Of a DNA stretch of 64,000 nt, positions 54,901 through 64,000 are shown piece after piece (within the stretch, counting starts at the first letter, position 1; the number at the start of each line of letters is the position of its first letter). Origin of the DNA: Lepidonotus clava (lineage: Eukaryota > Annelida > Polychaeta > Phyllodocida > Polynoidae); the NCBI GenBank assembly GCA_936440205.1, contig OW387140.1, positions 22,627,659 through 22,691,658 on the forward strand, given 5' to 3'. Made by a program: the position numbers and the translations under genes. Under the pieces are notes generated by a model, which searched no databases, was not told where the DNA came from, and saw only the letters and a list, made by a program, of their open reading frames with translations.

Positions 54901-56370
54901 CATTATCGTTGTCTCTACTGTCTACATGGAATTGGTGCTAATATTTTGCAGTTCAGAGACATGTGGATTGAGGTTTATACACAACTCTTTTTCGACCATT
55001 GACGTGCTTGATACATTTCATTCTAAACATTTCTCGCTAGAAAATGCTATTTAACTGTTAAGGCCGAATTCTTTCCCCAAATGAACGATGCCAAATCGTC
55101 AGTGGGAACAACCGGGCAACGTGGAGTGGCTAAATTTACAGCGCCTTTATTCTTCAGGACATAACACCATGCATACAACAAAGTGAGGCCAAGAAACCGT
55201 CCGTCAGTATATGCAGCGCAAGATTTCCCCTTTAAGATAACCATCCTAACATACATTGAAGCTGTTAGATTGGTAAGATTTGGTAGGACCCCCCATTAAC
55301 TAGTTCAAATGCACTGGTGCAGTTTGAGCTAAACTGACAAAACTGATTATCCACATGTTCCATTGTCCTGGCTTCACTCATGGCTTGGTCTAAAAAGCAA
55401 ACTAGACGTGTTTTTTATGTTTGTTTTAGCTTCATTGGGGAGGAAAAGTCTCCAACTAAGGGCGTGCTAGGTGATGATCTCATATTTGCCATATTATAGA
55501 TTAAACTAAAATAAATCTGACAGTCTCTGACTGCAGCAGACAGGTGAAGCTGTAAGGAGATTGCCCTCTTGCGGTCTGGCCTGCAATCTGAACGTTTGAA
55601 GAGTTTTGGACTGGAGATGAACATTCCCCTGACATCTCAAAACACAGTTACCAAATTCAGAAGTATAGTATAGTTGTTGCTGGCAGAGACATATGCTACT
55701 TTATAGATTATTGTTACTATTGTGAGTTATCTGATTTTCCAGACAGTAAAATTGATTGGTATCCTATTTTAATCGTCAACTGAATTTGCACCTACACCAT
55801 ATCGTGGCATATACCCATTCATTACCCTACTTCTTTATATCTCTATAGTGATAAAGTTTATTCAATAGATGGAGCTCTCGATTTCTCAATTGTATCATGC
55901 ATATTATAGCTGAGGTTGTATTTTATTCTTTGGCTAGGCAAATATTGATAATGCCATTTGGCAGGGGTAGCAGTAGTAAATTGCACACTTCGCCATTCTT
56001 CCATATCCCAAGAGTATAATCTCTATCTCTCTATAATGAATAGCTAATTAGGAATTACAGTGTATCTATATCCCTTGACATGAATCACACAGAAATAAGT
56101 AGAAGTACGAACGTTTAATTATTTTTTGTACCTTCCTTTTGGAAAATAGATTTCTTGCTTGTGTGATGAATTGTCCATTCATCCTTTTAAAAGGAATGAA
56201 ATAAGAAGCCTAGAAATCGGGTATAATCAATTGTCAACATGAAATGATTGAATAATATGAAATATGTAATAGAATGAAAAAGAGGTACGAAAATGGACTG
56301 AAACTTGTAGTCAGGTATGAAAAAAAACCTGGGTAACCGAATGCAATGTCAGAATGGTCATGTAGTTGAG
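51901..56370. other. Host noncoding stretch
   Basis: AT-rich sequence without a supportable gene. A small palindrome GAATTATTCC-AC-GGAATAATTC lies at 53876-53897. Confidence 0.4.
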
Positions 56371-56485
56371 ATTGACCAATCAGCATTGACTTGTAGACTA
56401 TAAAAAGGGGCATTTTGGCCTGAAATAAACAGTCCCTTCTTGGTACTTAATGTGTTCACACGTCTCTTCTTTACAATGTCCGATC
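56371..56485 (+). promoter_or_regulatory. LTR-like promoter block (CCAAT, TATA, poly(A) signal)
   Basis: GACCAATCAGC (CCAAT box, near 56375) is followed by TATAAAAAGG at 56399 and AATAAA at 56424. The sequence then runs to TCTTTACA near 56485. This compact order is typical of the U3-R-U5 part of an LTR, and the next bases (GGCCCGAACTTAAG) could follow a primer site. No second LTR or coding region is present, so it would be a solo or truncated remnant. Confidence 0.3.
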
Positions 56486-59400
56486 TTCTAGCTGGCCCGA
56501 ACTTAAGATATGCAGTAGTAACAGTTAACGAGTAAGCAGAACCTGAGGAAAAGAGCTTGACAGATTAACTAAGATAGTAACTCGACATCCGAAGATGGCC
56601 CGAAAGCCAGAAACGACCTGAGAAGCACCCCAAGCCCAAAAGACCGGCCAAGTACGAAAGCCCGAAATAGTGAGCAGTCGGCCTAACGCTACTGGGACGA
56701 AGGTGTGACCCGTATGGCCACAAGCTACCAATCTCTCAAAAAGCGAGCGATGACCTGACTCCCAAAACAGGCCGGCTGACCGATACAACAGCTAGATGCC
56801 CAACACCAGCCCGATCCAAAAACTCCTCCTGGCCCGACCCGCAAGGATTGCACCCCCACCATCCCGTTCGTTCACCCTCTTGAGTGAGGCACGACTCAGA
56901 TCATTCCAAATTGGTTTCTTGTTCGGACTCTATCTTCAGCTTGTGATTGAAGCGGCCTGAAAGTCTCTTCGTCTTAGAGCTCGGGAACCCCGACTCCCCG
57001 AGAAGCCTCACACTTGCTACTCACCCCTAATTTGCAAAAACATGTTTTGTTAAAATTTTGGCTTAGAGAACAATCTAATTGACAGTTCCCTTTTAATGTT
57101 ATATTTTTCTGATGAGGTATTTGTAATCTCAGGACTGTATATTGAGTATCAAACAAAAGTTTGATTGAAACATATTTTATTTCGACATAATTATTTAATA
57201 GTTCAATCGGTACTTAAACCAAATCGGCCTCTAATAACAGTTCCCCATTCCTTCCTTCGTTTTACGATTCTATTCTTAACCCAACACATATAGACAGTTT
57301 GGCTATTATTCATCAGGGTGGGGTCTAAGATCTCTCTAAAGGTTCTAGAGGTAGGGACGAATTGAGATCTATGTTCTAAAACTAAACGCTTAGTCTTAAT
57401 TTTTAGTGCACAGGCACTTTCTCCGGACATTATTCAGATAACGGGACGAATGCTGGGCCGGGCGCTGCATGCATCAACTAACATCCGGTGACGGTAGTTC
57501 CCGGCGGTTACCTCCATAGCACGGGGAGCAGATAGCATCAGACTAAGAACCAGCGGGGAGAGGCGGGGACTCGGGCCTGAATCACAGCGTCCCGCGGCGG
57601 GAACATTTTAGCAGAGCAGACGACAAATCTATACAGCCAACTGCGGTTACCAGCGGCCTATACAACGTTGCCATGGAGTTCTATGTACTGGCCTGTACTG
57701 CCTCGCAACAGATAGTGCTTATGGAGACAAGCCAATCAACGGAGTGCTTTTAGGCCATACTAGAATTCTGCGCAACTAGCATATATGCTTATACACTAAC
57801 ATAGAGTGGTACGTACATTAGGTTTATATGCTCTCCTGTATGTAAGCATGCTTTTTTCAACTAGAGTCTTTGCTGCTTGAAAGGGAATGACTTGGCTGGG
57901 AATCGGACTTTTTGGTAGGGTTAACAGCAGCTACGTATTTAAAATTAACCATGAAAAGTGTACTCTCTACTGAACTGTAGGAATAGTCTGTTGCAGAGGA
58001 TGGGAAATGTTCCCATTGAATCATTCTATGTCGCCATCGATAAAGATGCAATGTTGCCGAGCGGATACTGCTTGGACTAATTTTGTTCGAGAAGAGCAGA
58101 AAACACTAACCCATACACTACCGATAGTAGGCTCTACCACTGATAACGGTTTTCTCTCGCATATTGCATGGTGGGAACCACTGATGAGAAAGGGCCCCCG
58201 GGCAGTGCTCGATCAATCAGCCATGTGGCACATGATACTCTACACCCCACATAGCAGGCATCGACCGCCCACCTCCAACAACGGTATAGGCATAACACGC
58301 CCCTTATACCATAGGCATTGAACTGCAGTCAACGAGAATCTTTTTCTGTTTGTTCGGGAGCATCTTAAGCAGTTAAGTCTCTGATGAACCTCTTCCAATT
58401 ACTTTCCATTAGCAAACCTCCAATAACCCATCACATTCCGAGGCTTGAACAGACGCCATGGTCACTTCGTGTTACCTATTTATCTAAAATCAGCATGTTT
58501 GCAAAAGAGGCAACGTGTTCTGAATGCAATTAGCTTCATTATTCCATGAATGTGGATTGCTCTCTGTATAATTGTTATCATAGTTAGTTACCACTCTATT
58601 ACACAAAACAGCAATCTCGTCATATGAACTTATCTGCACAATGTGTATGTGCAATGTCTTATTTCCTCTAGAAAGACGAATACTTATTATAAAACAGCCG
58701 CCAACTAGTCGTCCTGGCCTCACGGTGTCTCCGCCACCAATATTGCTTGGACGGGGACGGAGGAATAACGTCAACAGACTGGAGAATAGCAGAGGCGCCG
58801 GGGCACATTGAGGGTATTGTGTATGGTGAATGAGAACCAAGCCTGTCTCTCCATTGGTTTGGATTAAGGACCTGCCCACAAGACGTGACTGTATGATTTC
58901 CCGAGTGGGGCCTTCACAATATGCTCAGTAACGGGTGTGAGCTGCTCCCTCCGAGTCCTACCCCTCCCATCCCACCCCCTCTCTGTGCCGCCTGCTTCTC
59001 CGTCTATACCCCACTATATATCCTAATAAATTCTACTTCTATTATCCTATCTTCTGTCTATAGTCCTAGGCCTGCGCCTTTTTATGCTCACTTCCCTTTT
59101 CATCTCGCTCCCTTGTGCTTTCTCCCCTTTGTGGACACAGTCTTTTTGTCTATTCACAGACATTTTTTCTTAAAATGCTTTTCGCCTAAGGCTTAGCGGA
59201 GGTTCTGGTGGTTTCATATGTCAACGACGATGGAAGGCTGGCTGTCTCGGACTACATCAGGGTGGAGTCCCCCTCGTCGAAGACATGCTCAAATATTTAC
59301 AGACTACTCTAAGCACGGCTTCTACACTAAATGGCAAAGACGGGAGTCCTGAGCTATTTTCTTTGTCGGCTGTCCCAGTATGAATTCATGCCGAGATATA

Positions 59401-62400
59401 TGAGACCAGGCAGACATTGATTGCCAGCTAGAAGGACTTTACATTGATTTTAGTCTCTAAGTCATCAGACCATTCCCCAAGTTTGATCTTCCAAGACACG
59501 GTAGAAAGCATGACGCACCATTAAGTGGAATTGCTTAACATTTTCATAGGAGACAGAAATCACACATTGTTCATAACGGTAAAAACACCGGGCCCTGGCC
59601 CAATAATTACATTGCTTACCACCAAGAGGGAATACAACTCGGCTCAGTTACCCAACGAATGAAATTATTAAAATGCCACCATTTGAACTCAATCGGTAGT
59701 CTTTGAAATAATTATGTGACAACCGTTGGATTAGCTATAAACATGAGTTATCAGTTTATCAGAGCTACGATGAAGCTAAAATGCGATTTTTATGTTGTCA
59801 TTTCAACGTATTTTGCGTACTGCACAATTTCGAGCCCCAATGCAGAGTAGCACCGACAGCTTCTACTGTGTCTTAGAAAACATAGGAGACTCAATAGGCA
59901 GAATTACAATGTTTAAAGACCATCGAGGCATCTGCCTAATAATATTGTTCTCTGGAACAACATTAATTATTTCAAGTAGCATCAGCCTCTCGGCAAGGCT
60001 GTCTAAAACGCCTGACTCAATTACAATGGGGTAATTTCAGCAAGGCATTGAACCTTCCCAGTTGGCACACGAAGCAACAATTAACTGCATGTGGCCGACA
60101 TTGGAAAGGTAGAACAATAGAGGCATTGGTGTTGAGTGGGGAAGTGGGGTATGAAAGAAATAAAGTGGAAAGAGGTACATTACGCTTACAAAAAGCAGAG
60201 TAAAAGCCCATCGAAAAAAGTGTGATCAGTGACGATAGAGAGGGGAAACTGGAGAGTGGTTTGCCTTTATCACGGTAAACAACAGTTTGAACGTAACAGT
60301 GAGTCCCAATTAAAGAAAATAAACCCTTTAGATTGTTTATCGTTCCATTTAGTTTCCACTTATTATGATCACTTATTTCAAATTGACGACAGGTCTCAAT
60401 AGTTACTAATTTTGATAATACAATAATGACAATCGGTACTCTTCTATACAATTATGTGTGTGCGGCCTCAGTGGCGGATTAAAAGTGAGGATTACGTGGA
60501 GAGAGGCCGTCCTTTTGATAAACTATTTATCCAGCTAAGATGCATTTTGACTTTCACCATTTTCCCCCTGCAGGCATCCTGTTTCTGTAGAAAGTGCAGG
60601 CACCTAAGATGACATACAAAGAGGAAGTACCGTCTATATTTGCCCGGCGAGATTTGGCTGCACTCTGTATGGGGCTTCCGGTAAGATCGTGACTCGAGGA
60701 TTGGCGCACGCGACGCGGATATTAGGGAGCAGGAAATGAGCAACGCAGAGAAAACAGAGGACATGGAGGCTCTAATCGTGGGACAAGGGGAGATGCAACA
60801 CGGCTTGAAACGGTAGGGGGAGAGGAAAGGTACATGGGATGGTAAGGGAGGGGGAGATGAAGACTGTGGGAAGGACGGGTATTAGGATAGGATTTGGGGA
60901 AAGAGAGTTAACTCTCCTTTTGCTGGGATTCAAGGAACTCAAAAAGAGGAAACCGTCTAAAACATAGGCCCCCTAATGGAATCCCCTCTCTTTTCTTTTC
61001 CGAATCCCATGTCTTCCCTTAGGAGTCCTCGTTGAAAGAAGTACTAAAGACGGAAGGACGTACTATAGCGATAGAGGAGGAAGGGGAGAGGCAGTAAAAC
61101 TATGACAATCCGTGTAAATGGGCGGGGCTGGGTATAAGGGGAGGCGCACCCTATCACGAGACATGATTTATCTCTTCGCTAAAGACCTAATTAATTATAT
61201 GACCGCTCGGCGGACATATGACAATGAATCCGCCAGGCCCCTGGAGATGTGTGGACAGATTATTAGACACACTTCGGGTCTCATCACTGCGAGAGTCAAT
61301 CAACTGCCCCTCCCACTGTATCCGTGCCTGCAGCCGGCTACACATCGCCTACATAGATAACTCTAAAACGGGGCCCTTATTGTTATAATCCTTGCCACAT
61401 AAAGCCTACATCTGTACTGATTACTGGGCCATCTGATGGAGATTCTGGTCTGGGCGACTATTGAATTCACACCTGAACATCCAATCTGCATCATCATGGT
61501 CTGAGGACAATGTCCTGAATGTTTGATGAAATGCACTTGCGTCCTATACAACATTATAATTCACATGTCACTCTATTGCAGTTTTCTGTGTTGTAGATTT
61601 TCTCTAAGAATGATAACATCATTACCGACCATTATATACAGTTTCTGTGTACTATAATATAGGCATAATGCTTTTTATGTTTTGTATCCTGAATATACTC
61701 GTCGGCTGAATGTTACAATTTATACAAATGGTTTTGCCTAAAAGCTAGACATCAGAAAAGGTAGTCCATTATACCCTTTCAGAATAAGCGTAATAATTGA
61801 ATCGTACACATTTTCTTCCTTAAGCCAGACAGATCTGTTAAAAGCGAAAATTTGAAAACATAATCCCGCTTTCTACATTCCAACAAACACCCGGTATATA
61901 CCGAATAAACGTCACTAAAAAGGACCAGTTAATTCCCCAGTGTGAACGATAAGGAACAAACCGACGTGGGAGACTGAGCTACGGGGGGCGCGGGCAGCCT
62001 GTAGTAGCTGGCATAGTACACTGTGTTTCCTATCTCGGTTCAATATTAAGGCCCCTCCACCAGGCTGATATCTCACTGATAACACAGCGACAAGGCAGGG
62101 CATTGGGGAAATTGCATTCGCTATCATGACAAGGGTCGGCGACGGCAGAAATATGATGTATAATTCAGGCGCGAGTGATTCTTGCTGAGTGTGGGGGTGT
62201 GGGTCTGTGTGGATTGATGGGCAAATAAGGGCGGGCTGGGGGCCGGTTTGGTGGACTGGGTGTTTGTTGGGGACGCAGGGGAGGACCCACAAGGCAAATG
62301 TAACAATCAGCCATTGGGCGTGACACTGGAAAACAGGGAGACGAGACTCGGTGCTGATGGGATTTAATAGGCATATTTCCCAGGACATCCGTACATGGTT

Positions 62401-64000
62401 TGAACCTTATTGTAGTGTATTTGTGTAAAAACGTCATACATGGATAGAAAAAATATCAATATAATATAGTGTTTAGAGGTCATAAAGATACAGATGATAT
62501 TCAGATACATTCCTTAATCTCTGACATGTTATCTAATTTATTAACTGTATGACGTGTATTCTTGAGTTCTTAAGTGTAGAAAATATTACTGCAGGAAAAA
62601 AACAAACTATTTATGAGGAACCAATAACACTACCGTCAGCCTTAATTGACCATAGACAGGTGCTTTAATTATTGTCCCTTACCAATTTATTAGCGGTTTG
62701 CACATTAGCCAGATGACTCAATGCTTGCAAAAGCAAAAATGCCTTTCATGCATATGTAAAAGCGAAACTTATATCTATGTAACGTCCGCTCAGTCTGATG
62801 TATTCAGAGTGATTCCCAAATGGCCGGCCAATGCCCCAGTACCAGCTGCTCACACACAATAGTCGTTCCGAATCAGGACTTGCTTTCAGCGGCAGCCACC
62901 TAGTGATTTCCCTCATCAAGGAAGTATTCAGACGTGGCGTCTTTCACCTGCACAATGCTAACAGCGGCCAATCAGGACAACCCGCAGTCTAGGGCCTTTC
63001 AAAACCGTATCACCGAGCCTTCCAATCCCTAATTGGCGCCTTCATTAAAACGTTCTCACACCTGCATGACTTTCCTACATTATCCTCCCTTTGTACGCAC
63101 ACATATCTTCATGCTTTCAGACATTGCACTTAGGTTTTCCTAGTTAATACGGCACCAAGTCTAGTACTAAAAGCTTTGGGGATTACTGTCTTGCACACGC
63201 ATATGGTATGAATAATGTTTACTTGTCACGAGAAAACGAGAAAAGCGACACAATCTACAACCGACTTTCAGATGCATAACAAACACCTAACACATCTTAT
63301 TGTACTGTGTAACCCTGATTAACATAACAAATTAAATTGATGACTATTCTTTTATTGATATTCTACCCTTAATCACCTTATCATAATGCCAATAGCCTAA
63401 CAGATTTAGGAGCCCAGCTCAAGGCCCTCGACCGACACGGCGTATAAACTCTAATGTAGTAATTAAGACACCACATTCTGATCAATAAAGAAAAAGGGTA
63501 TTTCCCATAGACCTTACTTTATTGAAATTAGTCTCAGGGCCAACGAGAACATTAATTACACGTATGAGGAATAATTCAAAGAATTACAGCAATAAAGGGA
63601 CGTGTTGTCCTTGTAATGACCACTATGGAATCTGACATTTACGTACAAAGCATCGGTAATGTTTGTTTAATTCATATTTCCCTTGGGTTGATCCTTCTTT
63701 TCCTGACCTTTAATAGTTCCCTCACTGTCGTTTAGGAGGCCGTGATATAAAATAACGGCTAGACTAAACGCGGCTGTAACGTGAAGTAAACCAAAATAAT
63801 GTGAAAAATCTGACGTCGAAAAACATAATGAGCCTTTCTAAAACAAGGCATTTCATTGAGATAAAACGCACTACACATTTGATGATACAGAAACAGAGAC
63901 AACGACGTTAATCTGTAAAATCTGTTGAGACGCTTTACAAAGGAAACAAGTCCCTGACCTTCACGGACAATTGGTCACATTGTACACTATGTCATTTGAT
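56486..64000. other. Host noncoding stretch to the window end
   Basis: No recognisable gene. It contains a GC-rich patch at 57430-57680 with a GTTGCCATGG word (half of an RFX X-box), and an Sp1-type GGGCGGGGC at 61120 followed by GGTATAAGGGG at 61131, which could be a weak promoter. The remainder is AT-rich. Confidence 0.35.

Noticed and set aside
58490-58879. 129-codon minus-strand frame
   Set aside because: No coding-like composition, no motif and no start context; consistent with chance in 64 kb.

Overview
The window looks like nuclear DNA of an invertebrate animal, probably marine. The grounds are envelope-bearing Ty3/gypsy elements, several small inverted-repeat transposons, microsatellites, minisatellites and long AT-rich noncoding stretches with many AGGCCTA-type words. 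No bacterial features are present. The species cannot be told from the sequence, and no host protein could be named with confidence.

Layout. Positions 1-365 are repeat-rich flank. Positions 366-19273 are a very large (18.9 kb) envelope-bearing Ty3/gypsy element on the + strand, called E1. Its order is LTR, primer site, gag, pol, small accessory frames, env, then a 5.9-kb 3' region with an antisense gene, then LTR. Positions 19274-20594 are a host spacer carrying a small transposon. Positions 20595-38315 are a second, related element (17.7 kb) on the - strand, called E2, with the same gene order. The two lie tail to tail, 1.3 kb apart. Positions 38316-64000 are host sequence without a recognisable gene. 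It holds MITEs, a 73-bp minisatellite, a GC-rich island, microsatellites, a candidate promoter and an LTR-like promoter block.

Age and state. Each LTR pair differs at only two or three positions over 538-587 bp, and each element is flanked by an intact 4-bp target duplication, so both insertions are recent. Both carry a few breaks in coding regions, and E2 also has a 716-bp TTAA-flanked transposon in pol. They are treated here as fossils.

How the parts fit. Gag and Pol are standard for Ty3/gypsy, except for a variant zinc knuckle (Cys-His-His-Cys) shared by both elements. Between pol and env both elements carry a 55-residue protein starting Met-Gly-Asn-Cys-Leu, which has the form of a myristoylated, palmitoylated membrane protein. 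Env has a signal peptide, a conserved R-x-K-R site near residue 145, a coiled region, two membrane segments and a C-terminal cytoplasmic domain that is the best conserved part of the protein. Both elements have an unusually long 3' region in which the antisense strand is enriched for consensus splice donors. In E1 this strand holds a 216-codon gene with a perfect Kozak start and a degenerate SGNH-hydrolase-like pattern. In E2 a 360-codon antisense frame overlaps the accessory region. Neither element has a polypurine tract before the 3' LTR; both have the same CCGCCGTCGA motif there.

The strongest candidates for something undescribed are the conserved 55-residue protein, the Env tail domain, the antisense genes with their splice-donor clusters, and the non-purine motif at the 3' LTR.
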